Below, piece by piece: positions 55,674-64,000 of a stretch of DNA of 64,000 nt (positions are counted from its first letter, which is position 1; each line of letters opens with the position of its first letter). The stretch lies in the NCBI RefSeq assembly GCF_958450345.1, contig NC_088781.1, positions 51,600,315 to 51,664,314 of the forward strand, read 5' to 3'. The notes beneath the pieces are model-generated. The model saw nothing but the letters and a program-made list of their open reading frames with translations. It did not search any database and was not told the origin of the DNA. A program made the position numbers and the translations under genes. This stretch comes from Calliphora vicina (Eukaryota > Arthropoda > Insecta > Diptera > Calliphoridae).

Positions 55674-57679
55674 TGTGTAACGAACAATCGACCTACCCCA
55701 GGCTATCACCGGTCTGTACACCTAGCTTTGCTTCGGTCTTAGCTCAGGGAAATGGGCGTAGGCTGTGATACCTATTAAGGGGAGGTCCAGTCACATAAAT
55801 TTAAGTTAGAAATAGTGTACAGGATAGAAAATAAATGACAGAAAATAGACTCCATCACAATTTTAAATAGTTTCTTGCTAGTTCGGAGAGGAACAAGGTG
55901 TTAAATTCCTCCTGATCAATTTGCCCACCCTACCTGCTGATGATCAGAATATTTAATCTCAGCCCATCAAGCTATGTTACCTAAACCTTTACTCTACATT
56001 TCGTCAACAAAAGAATCCAACTATTTATTCATAGTACAATTCAGAACATTTATTATTATTTAAATTCATTATAAAAACACATGAATATTATTAAATCTTA
56101 GTTTTAAATTTTGATAATTAAAAGTATTATTTTTGGGAATACTTCCCATAAAAAGAAATCCATATCATAATCAATAGTAAAATAAAAAGATATATGTTAA
56201 TAATAACAAAATGCAAAACAAATTAAATTTACTTATATATGAATGTAAGTGAGGCAAACTAAGTGAGACATTTCTCATAAAAAATATAATTGTAATATAA
56301 TTAATTAAGAGAGTTCATATTGTAAGAACAAGCAAAACAAAATAGTATTTATACATATATATTAAGAGATCATTATTAGTTAATAATATCAATGAGCATT
56401 CTGTCTTGTTTTTGCAATATGATTTCTCTTAAAAGTTTAATTAATTATGGTTGTTATTTGCTCTTTAACTTACATTATGTTTTTCCCACGATGTCAACAG
56501 GCCTGATGATTCGATGGTATTTAGTTAGGTTTAGATAGGTTTGTGTTTTCTTTTCTTTAAATTAGTGGTTAGGGTTTTCGATACGAAGTTTAATTTTGCA
56601 TTTTGTTAGTAAGTATAAATTTAATAATAGTTTTTAGTTTAAATAATTCATTAATGTTAATATTTAGGGTAATTTAGTATTTTAATTTATTTTTTTTTTC
56701 GTGTTCTTCAATTAGATTAGGTTAAATTTTATTTTTATAGTTTTTGTAAATATTAAGATTTAGTTTTCATAAGATATGTACTAAAATGTAATATAGAAAA
56801 TAAAAATAAAAGAATGATTTAGAGTTATGTACTCTAGGTGTACAAAGTTAAGTTTGTAGAGATTTACATCTTTACATACTTACTTTTAACACATTGAGTT
56901 AGAAGTTTAACGTTTATAAAGTTTAATTTATGTAATATTTAATTTAGTTAATGTTTAATTTAATTAATGTATAATGTAATTTATGTTTAATTGAAGAAAA
57001 GGGTTAGAAATTAGATAATATTTAATAGTTAGAATATAAGTATAGTTTAAGTAGTTAGAATTTAATTTAGACAATTAGTAATAATTAGTTTAATTTAGAT
57101 AAATTTGTTTAATTTTTTTTTTTATATAAGTAATGAAAACATTAGCAATTAGAATGGTTTAAATTTGAATGTTGTAGATGAGGCCAAAAGTGATTCTCTT
57201 GGAGAGATTGATCCGATTTGGAGTTTTAGAAATAGTTGTGAGGGTGTAGTTGGAAGAGCAAATGTTGTTTTGTAGATTGGATTTGTAATCCAAACCGCAC
57301 AAGAACCTGTTATATTTGTTCTTTGTTTTAAGGAAAGATGATGACAAAATCGTTCGGTCTGATTGGATTTTGGATCTGATAATACAATGTGGCCTAGCTC
57401 TACAAACGATATGATCTTCCTAAAGGTAACAAATAAAAGGGGGTTGGTACTATGCATTTCATATATTAAAACCGCGTTTATGACTTACCACTCGAATGGG
57501 CATACAATTGCGTAGGATAAATATAGCTATATGATGAGGGAAGAACTATAACCCTGTGACCATGAGGTTTAATATGATCCTTGTCCAATTAGTTAGGTGA
57601 GTGCAGCGTGATATGCAATTGTACTTTATTCCAATTGCATACAAGTTGACCAGGAAAACGGCACAAAATGTGTCACACA
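55674..57679 (-). repeat. Candidate 3' LTR of the Ty3-type retrotransposon
   Basis: Read on the minus strand it runs TGTGTGACACATTTTG... (from 57679) to ...ATTGTTCGTTACACA (55674), so it has TG...CA ends inside an imperfect inverted repeat (TGTGTGAC / TGTGTAAC). Position and orientation fit the 3' LTR of the gag-pol element. At 2.0 kb it would be a long LTR. The outer 300 bases (55674-55980) are GC-richer, as expected for R-U5, and 56500-57150 is nearly free of C on the plus strand. The 5' LTR is outside the window, so no duplicate confirms the limits, and no convincing polypurine tract precedes 57679. A 102-codon minus-strand frame (57457-57149) inside it has no recognised motif. Confidence 0.45.
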
Positions 57680-58610
57680 ACTATTGTTTCCCGAACTTTC
57701 GAATAATTTAATTTCTTTTACTTTAATGGGGAAATTTATTTCTATACACTTCACTAGTGTCGTTATAATCTTTATGATATAAAATAAGCTTCACTGATTT
57801 AACTTTTGGTTCTTACACCGTCACTAACTCAAATAAAAATGTGAGTGTTAGCTTTTAAAAATGTTTAAAAAGGTCAGAAAATAAAGAATGTGAGGAATGC
57901 TAGGAATGTTTATAAAAAAATGTAGCCGTTACATTAGTTTCATTTACACTCAATTGTATTACGCATTTTCTTATCAAGTGGTAGTATCAACTGGTAGGGT
58001 ATTCAATCGATTAATTATTGGTATGCCTAATTTTTGTTTATTAGTTATCTGAACAATTATTAATTAATAAGAGAGTTATGTATGGTAATTGAAAATTATA
58101 TACAATTAACTTCATAATTGATAATTGTTCAAATAACGAATAAACAGATTATATTATTTCAATTAAACGAATAATTTTTGTAATAAATTATTTTATTTTT
58201 CAATAATTGGACACCCTAACAATACCCACTGTATACTCAAGGTAGTTAATGCATATGATTTTTTTTTATGAATTAAAGCAAAATGCAAAAAATACTCAAT
58301 GAGAAGATACAAAAAAAACTTTATTACTCCTATCAGAGATGGATATGTCATTAAGTAAATTGTTATACTAACATAACAATTGACTGATATCATGCAAGCA
58401 TGACAAAATACTACTATTATTTAGTATGAAATATTAAATTTTGGCAATTAGAGATAGAGTGATCAGTTTCTAATACCTTTTTGAATAATAAGGATTTCAC
58501 CCATCACAAAACAGATATTAGTTAAGGGACACCGCAAACTAAAAGCTGAAAAAAGGGCGAAATTTTAAATATAAGTTATCAGAAGTTATGTACAAAATTG
58601 TTCGGTACGC
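57680..58610 (-). other. Region between pol stop and candidate 3' LTR
   Basis: About 930 bases without an env-like open frame, so the element appears to be a two-ORF retrotransposon. It contains a 224-bp hAT-type MITE (57995-58218), AT-rich sequence and short open frames with no motif. Confidence 0.5.
57995..58218. mobile_element. hAT-type MITE, TAGGGTATTCAATCG family
   Basis: The left end TAGGGTATTCAATCGATTAA and minus-strand right end TAGGGTGTCCAATTATTG match the termini of 4176-6223. The interior is a long imperfect palindrome (ATTGAACAATTATTAATTA-type words). The 8-bp flanks do not match each other, so the boundary or history is uncertain. It sits between pol and the candidate 3' LTR. 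Confidence 0.5.
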
Positions 58611-61600
58611 TCACCATATGTCCTTCATGTGATATGTCGATTTATTTCCAGTCTCTAGGTCTTGCAAAACATAATAAGATTTTCCTAATTTTTCTACTAC
58701 TCTACACTTGATTCCAGTAGGAGCCAATTTCGCATTAAAATGTTGTATGAGATTGCTTTGGGCAAAATTTCTTCTTGTAACTGTTTGACCGATTTCAAAA
58801 TTACGAGACTTAGATCGGAGGTTATAAGTGTGGGCATTTTTCTCATAGCTGACTTTCATACGATCCTTTATCATATCTCGTATGTATTGGAAGTTATCCT
58901 GTCGAGCGAGCGGAGATGTTTGTTCTGTTAAAAGACCTAAATTTCGGAGAACTTGATAATCATTGCCATGATTTATCATGTTTTGTCCAAAGACAACGAA
59001 ATAGGGTGAGTATCCTAAACTTTGATGAATACTACTACGTAGCGAGCTATTAATACTACTAAGAAAAACATCCCAATTCCTTTGGTCGCCGCGGATGTAG
59101 GAGCGAAGGGCTTCATTGACGCAACGGTTAACGCGTTCGCTAGCATTCGCCTGTGGCGAATACACAGCGGTTAGCACTTGCTTAATGCCGTATTTCTGCA
59201 GAAACGAAATGAAGTCTTTACTTTTGAATTGGCTCCCGTTATCCGAAATTATGGTCTCGGGGACACCAAAACAATCAAAAATGTTTTCCTTGAGATAGGA
59301 TATCATAAGATTTGAATTCAATTTCTTAAGGGGTTTCAAAAATGAAAATTTACTAAAGTGATCTAGTATGATAAACACTCCTATATTTCCACTCTTACTA
59401 CGTGGGAAAGGTCCTATAAAATCCACATACAACCTCTGGAAGGGTCGGTCTGATTCGGGCATTTGTCCCATGGGAGGACGCAATGTTCTGTTAGGAATCT
59501 TGGAAGTGGTACATAATTCGCAACTAGCAACATATTTCCTGACATCTGCCACAATCCCTGGCCAATAGAAATACCTACGTATTCTCTCAAGGGTTTTGGC
59601 TATTCCCCCATGAGATGCTGAAGGTTGGTCATGCGAAGCAACTAAAACATCTTTTCGAAGTCCTTCAGGCACCAATAGCTTCCAGGTAGAACAATTATCT
59701 TCCACTCTGTCAAAGTCCGTCCGATGGTATATATATTTCCCTATAACATTAAAATCAGGTAATTCAGATTTCAGATATTTCTCCCTTAATAAAACGTACT
59801 CATCAGAGTCGAAAAATTGTGAGGAAAGATCAATTATTGGCAAAGAATCCACCTCTATTGCATCTACCAGTGGTTGCTCGGCATCAAAAGACCGGGACAA
59901 AGCATCTGCCACTACATTTTCACTGCCTTTGCGGTGCTCTATCGAAAAGTGAAATCCCTGTAACTTCAGGGCCCACCTTGCCAACCTACCACTCAGATCT
60001 TTTTGGCCCATGAGCCACTTAAGGCTGGCATGGTCCGTGACTACCGTAAACTGATGTCCCTCAATATATGATCTGAATTTTCTGATGGCTAGCACTACTG
60101 CCAAGCACTCCAGTTCAGTAACGGAGTAGTTTCTCTGGGCTCGGTTCAATTTATGGGACATGAACGCTATGGGACGTTCATCCCCTTTATCATCCCTTTG
60201 AGCCAAAAGACCACCCACTCCGTTCTGACTGGCATCGCATTGAACTATAAAGGGTTTATGGTAGTCCGGATGTATAAGAAACGGTGCAGTTGTTAAGCAT
60301 TTCTTTAAGGTTTCAAAGGCGACCTGAGCATCTGGATTCCAAACAAAGGATTTCCTCTTCGATAGAAGCTCCGTAAGGGGAAATGTAACAGAGGCATAAT
60401 CGGCAACAAATCGCCTATACCACCCCGCTAAGCCTAGAAATTGACGCAATTGCTTTACAGTTTTGGGGACAGGGTAATCAGAAATTGCCTTGACCTTGTC
60501 AGGGTCAACCATCAAGGTACCGTTGCCTACCACGTATCCCAAATATTTCACCTTACTCAATCCAAACTGACTCTTTTTGATGTTGATTGTGAGACCAGCT
60601 TTTCTCAGTAATGATGCGACGTGGAGAAGGTGAACGATATGTTCCTCCAGTGAATGTGATACCACTAGTAGATCGTCCAAATATACGAAAACATGGCTTT
60701 TTAAATCGTAGGGTATCACCTTGTCCATCAATCGGCACATAGCTTGTGGGGCATTGCAGAGCCCAAAGGGCATCCTCACAAACTGATAAAGTGGCCGATT
60801 GGGGACAGTAAAGGCTGTTTTTGGACGGGACTCTTTTGACAGACTAATCTGCCAAAAGGCGTCCTTCAGATCTACTTTTGATATCACATTCACAGGAGGC
60901 AATCTAGAGATTAATCCATCTATATTTGGGATAGGGTAGGCGTCCTTGACAGTAACCTCGTTTAATTTACGAGAGTCAAGACAGAATCTGATTTTCCCAG
61001 GTTTTACCAGCAGAACACCTGGCGAAGACCATGGCGAATTCTCACAAACCTCTATCACACCTAATTGCAACATCCTGTCAATTTCTGTGCACAGTAACTT
61101 TTCTCTAGCTGGGGAGATAGGGTAATATCGTTGCTTTATTGGAGCAGCTGTACCCGTATCAATAACGTGTTCAATAAGATCTGTAGAACCCAATCCTTCT
61201 TTTTCAAACGAAGGAAAAGATGCAATGGCAGCGTTTAGCTTTCGTTGATCAGATGGGGTCAATTTTAAAAAGTCAGAGTCATTATCAATAATACTAATTT
61301 CGCTAACATTAGTTGTTTGCTGTACAGAAGTTGATGTTTCTGTGTCTAAAGGAGTTAATATTTTGAAACCGAAAATATTCCAGAAATCTACTCCACAGAT
61401 GATATCGTGTTTAAGGTTGGGAACTAATAAAAATTCAACTTGCTTCGTTATATTACCATATTTTACGTCAAGAGAAATCGAACCTACGACCTGTTGATTC
61501 TGTCCATCGGCTGTTCTAACATTTCCCATGAATCTAATCAATCCTGGAGTTGATTCATTCAAAATTTCCTGGCATAAGCTTCCAGCTAAGCAAGACTTAT

Positions 61601-62045
61601 TTGCTCCGCTATCAAGCAATGATAAAAAAGTTTTATTTAAAAGAGAAAGATTTATAAAGGGCCTGGTATCTGAACCATTATTAACTATTGATGCAACTAC
61701 GAAATTTTTAAGTTGTTTTCTTCGCATCCAAAATTTTCGCATTCTCATTGAAGATCTTAAACGTTTCCCAGATGGAGTTGGATTCGAAAAGATTCTTGAG
61801 CGTACCTTTAAATAATGTTTGAGTCTTTCATGGTAAGGTAAAAGTTTGATTTGTTTAAGAGAAATATTCTCAAAATTCTTTACATTACTGGGCATTTTGT
61901 AGCCTTTAGAAAGTACTACGGGAAAGTCTGGGTTTATAAAAGCTTTAGTATTATCTAGTTCTTGAGGTGTTTCTGAGGATGTCCGTTCGTGGATCGGCGG
62001 ACATCCTGCATCAAGTTTTCCGCTCGAGTTGAACATTTGGCACAT
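58611..62045 (-). CDS. pol: Ty3-type Pol polyprotein (protease, RT, RNase H, integrase)
   Basis: An intact 1144-codon frame. Aspartic protease: LLDSGANKSCLAG (active site about 145-148) with HDIICGVDFW (about 213-222). Reverse transcriptase: about 315-500, with active site FVYLDDLLV (YLDD 455-458). RNase H: about 598-720, with catalytic D604, E645, D671 and D714 (ADALSR). Integrase: zinc-binding H805, H812, C842, C845, then core D875, D935 and E970 (34 residues between the last two, one fewer than the classic spacing), and a basic C-terminal region with a GPY/F-like end. The first ATG at 62045 is probably not the natural start: the frame is open only from 62051 and overlaps gag by 91 bases in the -1 frame, implying ribosomal frameshifting. 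It acts in cytoplasmic particles (reverse transcription) and the nucleus (integration). There are no stops, so the copy is young. Confidence 0.95.
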   Translation of the reverse strand: MCQMFNSSGKLDAGCPPIHERTSSETPQELDNTKAFINPDFPVVLSKGYKMPSNVKNFENISLKQIKLLPYHERLKHYLKVRSRIFSNPTPSGKRLRSSMRMRKFWMRRKQLKNFVVASIVNNGSDTRPFINLSLLNKTFLSLLDSGANKSCLAGSLCQEILNESTPGLIRFMGNVRTADGQNQQVVGSISLDVKYGNITKQVEFLLVPNLKHDIICGVDFWNIFGFKILTPLDTETSTSVQQTTNVSEISIIDNDSDFLKLTPSDQRKLNAAIASFPSFEKEGLGSTDLIEHVIDTGTAAPIKQRYYPISPAREKLLCTEIDRMLQLGVIEVCENSPWSSPGVLLVKPGKIRFCLDSRKLNEVTVKDAYPIPNIDGLISRLPPVNVISKVDLKDAFWQISLSKESRPKTAFTVPNRPLYQFVRMPFGLCNAPQAMCRLMDKVIPYDLKSHVFVYLDDLLVVSHSLEEHIVHLLHVASLLRKAGLTINIKKSQFGLSKVKYLGYVVGNGTLMVDPDKVKAISDYPVPKTVKQLRQFLGLAGWYRRFVADYASVTFPLTELLSKRKSFVWNPDAQVAFETLKKCLTTAPFLIHPDYHKPFIVQCDASQNGVGGLLAQRDDKGDERPIAFMSHKLNRAQRNYSVTELECLAVVLAIRKFRSYIEGHQFTVVTDHASLKWLMGQKDLSGRLARWALKLQGFHFSIEHRKGSENVVADALSRSFDAEQPLVDAIEVDSLPIIDLSSQFFDSDEYVLLREKYLKSELPDFNVIGKYIYHRTDFDRVEDNCSTWKLLVPEGLRKDVLVASHDQPSASHGGIAKTLERIRRYFYWPGIVADVRKYVASCELCTTSKIPNRTLRPPMGQMPESDRPFQRLYVDFIGPFPRSKSGNIGVFIILDHFSKFSFLKPLKKLNSNLMISYLKENIFDCFGVPETIISDNGSQFKSKDFISFLQKYGIKQVLTAVYSPQANASERVNRCVNEALRSYIRGDQRNWDVFLSSINSSLRSSIHQSLGYSPYFVVFGQNMINHGNDYQVLRNLGLLTEQTSPLARQDNFQYIRDMIKDRMKVSYEKNAHTYNLRSKSRNFEIGQTVTRRNFAQSNLIQHFNAKLAPTGIKCRVVEKLGKSYYVLQDLETGNKSTYHMKDIW

Positions 62046-62051
62046 GAAGGT
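61955..62051 (-). promoter_or_regulatory. gag-pol overlap, presumed -1 frameshift window
   Basis: The pol frame is closed by TAG at 62054-62052 and gag ends at 61955, so a shift must happen between these points. Pol is in the -1 frame relative to gag. The only slippery-like heptamer I see in gag phase is G GAA AAC (62021-62015), which is a weak match to X XXY YYZ. A downstream stem could form between GGATGTCCGCCGATCC and GGACATCC (62002-61970): GGATGTCC pairs with GGACATCC. Confidence 0.5.
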
Positions 62052-63559
62052 CTATATGTATCAACGGCTCCACACCCGTAACAAAATATTCGCCGAGGAG
62101 CAAGGCAATCTTGGTAACGGTGGCCTGGAGCATCACAGTTCCAACATTTCAACATTGTTGAAGCAGTTACCTCATTTATCTCGTCGGAAAATTCATCCTG
62201 TTCAACCTCATTAATGTCCGAGGATTGTAAAATTTCTGAAACATTTGGACGAGAATATCTAGGTCTTACAGAAGAATGATGGGATAAATCTTCAAAGAAT
62301 TTTTCGTGCTTCCTTGCCTCCTTTCTTAAGGTAGAAATGCTGTTAATATTCAAGTGCAGTAGCTCATGACGCAGATCTGTTCTCAAATTTCTAATAATAA
62401 TTTCAACAAATTCTATTTCGCTAAGCGGAATCCTAAGTTTATCACTCAGGTTCATCATAGTATCTAAAAATGAATCGAAATTTTCTGAATTTTTCTGTTT
62501 CCTACGACGCATGTCATCTTTCACATCATAATCTGTGTTGGTATCCTTGAATTCTCTCCTAAGTGCATCACATAAATCAAACCATACTGGCGTGGTGTCG
62601 GTTTGGCGATGGAATCTCCAAAACCACTTGAGAGCTTTGCCCTCAAAAAGAGAATGAACATGTTCAACGAGCAAATCAAAATTACCGTTGAGATGAATTG
62701 AGGTTAGGGTATTAACCCTATATATGAATTCATCGATTGATATGTCACTATTTAATCCAGAATACTTTAAATGCCAATTGTTAATAAGATTTGAAATTTG
62801 ATGTGATGTAAGAGGAGAATTATCAATATTTAATGGCATAGGTCCACTACGTCTAGGTGCTTGTGAAGGTCTAAATGACTGATCAGGTCTAAAAGGATTG
62901 TCTTGTGGCCATTCTGGTGGAAGGTTATGATCTATATTTAGCATTGATGAAGGATTTGTTCTTCTATTTTCTAAGTTCGGCACCTGTGATCTGTTGTTGC
63001 CGACATTGGGAGAATTTGAATTATTTATCGGTTGATTGTTTCCTATATTAAGATTCTGAAACATTGTGTGTAATTCATTAGAAATTATGGAGGTAAATTC
63101 TGCTCTAAAAGCAGTTAGAGAGTCTGAAATTATATTTTGAACTCGTTGTTCTGAGAGTTGGTTATGTGAAAAGTGTGTTGTACGACGTCGATTACCAGGA
63201 GTCTGAATTTGTTCTAAAGAACCTAAACCTCTTTGTTGTTGTTGCTGGTAATATAATCTAGTGTTTGGACGATCACGAGGAATTGCTCCTCCTCTATTTC
63301 TCATAGTAGGGGGAGTAGGACGTGTTGGTTGAAAATCTTGGGCATTACCATCTAAATTACTGCAAGGCTGACGACATACTGGACAAGTTGGACTAGTCTC
63401 TAACCATCTACGTAAACAAGGTGAATGAAAAAAGTGATTACACGCTGTAACAGTTTTGTGTTCGGAACCTAAATTCTCATTGCAAATAATGCAGATTGAC
63501 TGTTCAGGGGTTTCTAATGCCTCAGCACCTTCCTGTTCAGGACTGCGAGTAACTGGCAT
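61955..63559 (-). CDS. gag: Gag polyprotein with N-terminal RING-H2 finger and zinc knuckles
   Basis: An intact 534-codon frame. Residues 23-62 form a textbook RING-H2: C23-x2-C26, C40, H42, H45, C48, C59-x2-C62 (CPVC). RING fingers bind E2 ubiquitin-conjugating enzymes. Residues about 90-290 are Asn/Arg/Pro/Gln-rich and probably disordered. About 295-430 is the capsid-like retrotransposon gag region (ALKWFWRFHR, RREFKDTNTDYDVKDDMRRR). Residues 472-485 form a CCHC knuckle (CWNCDAPGHRYQDC) and 493-509 a second Cys-rich knuckle-like motif (CYGCGAVDTYRPSC..C) lacking the usual His. The start is favoured by an AAAC-ATG context and by the RING following directly. Gag would assemble the particle and bind the RNA. 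The RING is not part of ordinary Ty3-type Gag, so a role in ubiquitin control is inference. Confidence 0.9.
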   Translation of the reverse strand: MPVTRSPEQEGAEALETPEQSICIICNENLGSEHKTVTACNHFFHSPCLRRWLETSPTCPVCRQPCSNLDGNAQDFQPTRPTPPTMRNRGGAIPRDRPNTRLYYQQQQQRGLGSLEQIQTPGNRRRTTHFSHNQLSEQRVQNIISDSLTAFRAEFTSIISNELHTMFQNLNIGNNQPINNSNSPNVGNNRSQVPNLENRRTNPSSMLNIDHNLPPEWPQDNPFRPDQSFRPSQAPRRSGPMPLNIDNSPLTSHQISNLINNWHLKYSGLNSDISIDEFIYRVNTLTSIHLNGNFDLLVEHVHSLFEGKALKWFWRFHRQTDTTPVWFDLCDALRREFKDTNTDYDVKDDMRRRKQKNSENFDSFLDTMMNLSDKLRIPLSEIEFVEIIIRNLRTDLRHELLHLNINSISTLRKEARKHEKFFEDLSHHSSVRPRYSRPNVSEILQSSDINEVEQDEFSDEINEVTASTMLKCWNCDAPGHRYQDCLAPRRIFCYGCGAVDTYRPSCAKCSTRAENLMQDVRRSTNGHPQKHLKN

Positions 63560-64000
63560 GTTTGATTATAAAATCAAAATAATAAACAAAAATGTAAAGA
63601 AATATTAAGATTTTAACTGATTTGAATCAATATAATATTTGTTTCGGTTGACTACTTTGTAGGTAGAGTTTTGGTAACAACTTTATTTAAAAAAAAAACT
63701 TTGAACTAGCAGAAATATTTAGGAAAAAGAATTTAGTAATCAAACATACTTTGAAGAGTACAATTCTCAATAATTACACTAAGAAAAGAAGTCTCAAAAA
63801 GAATGTTATTCATTTAAGTAAAGATATTATCAATGTTAACCGTTTCATCATAAATGGTAGGAAAACGCAAACTGCATTTTGAAAAAGTCCACATATGAAA
63901 AATTAATTAAACATTTATAAAAGCAAGTAGAAATAGATGTTATTGTTTTTTAAAGTTGGTATTAAAATGACAACAAATATCGACTTAACAAAGTCCAAGC
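63560..64000 (-). other. 5' leader of the LTR element
   Basis: Upstream of gag on the minus strand, AT-rich with no open frame. No sequence here repeats the candidate 3' LTR and no tRNA-complementary primer-binding site is convincing, so the 5' LTR probably starts beyond 64000. Confidence 0.45.

Noticed and set aside
57149..57457. 102-codon frame as an envelope gene
   Set aside because: It lies within the candidate LTR, has no signal peptide, transmembrane helix or cleavage motif, and is short.

Overview
The window looks like repeat-rich, very AT-rich nuclear DNA from a higher fly (Diptera, probably a calyptrate such as a blow fly or house-fly relative). This is inferred from the mixture of Helentron/DINE-like repeats, mariner and Tc1 remnants, and Ty3-type and jockey/R2-type retroelements. 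No contig name is given and no host marker gene is visible. I found no intact host protein-coding gene, no rRNA, no convincing tRNA and no CRISPR array. The only long open reading frames belong to one LTR retrotransposon at the right edge. Nearly everything else is transposon debris, much of it nested, separated by low-complexity AT-rich sequence that may be intergenic or intronic.

Layout. 0-6.3 kb: a decayed Tc1/mariner-superfamily transposase, then a hAT-type element (4176-6223, with a near-perfect 8-bp target duplication) that has swallowed a second hAT element carrying transposase relics and two MITEs. 6.3-9.2 kb: featureless, with one tRNA-like B box. 9.2-15.5 kb: a CCCAGCAG-ended repeat, two decayed mariners, Helentron-like repeats and a TA-flanked mariner with a strong hairpin. 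17.3-19.6 kb: an R2-like LINE remnant (N-terminal C2H2 finger, start of reverse transcriptase) split by a MITE. 21-27.7 kb: a palindromic 25-bp motif array, a second hAT copy split by a nested hAT-type insertion, 185-bp and 20-bp tandem repeats, and a jockey-like RT fragment. 28-31.5 kb: Helentron-like repeats and a TTAA-flanked (piggyBac-type) remnant containing a CCCAGCAG repeat and a 1-kb Transib-like element. 33-38 kb: a TIR element containing a hAT-type element, then a Helitron-like repeat broken by an element whose two ends resemble V(D)J recombination signals. 38-53 kb: Tc1 and mariner remnants, Helentron-like copies, and a 2.2-kb element with 150-bp TIRs. 53-55.3 kb: DINE-like and MITE-like repeats. 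55.7-64 kb: a Ty3-type LTR retrotransposon on the minus strand, reading gag (63559-61955) then pol (62045-58611), followed by a probable 2-kb 3' LTR. Its 5' LTR lies beyond the window.

How the parts work together. Only the LTR element looks recently mobile. Gag has an N-terminal RING-H2 finger, a capsid-like region and zinc knuckles. Pol overlaps gag in the -1 frame and carries protease, reverse transcriptase, RNase H and integrase. All other transposases seen are broken, so the many TIR elements here are non-autonomous or dead. The most unusual signals are the RSS-like ends of the 35081-36948 element, the RING-bearing Gag, and the 46634-48841 family with its conserved short reading frame.
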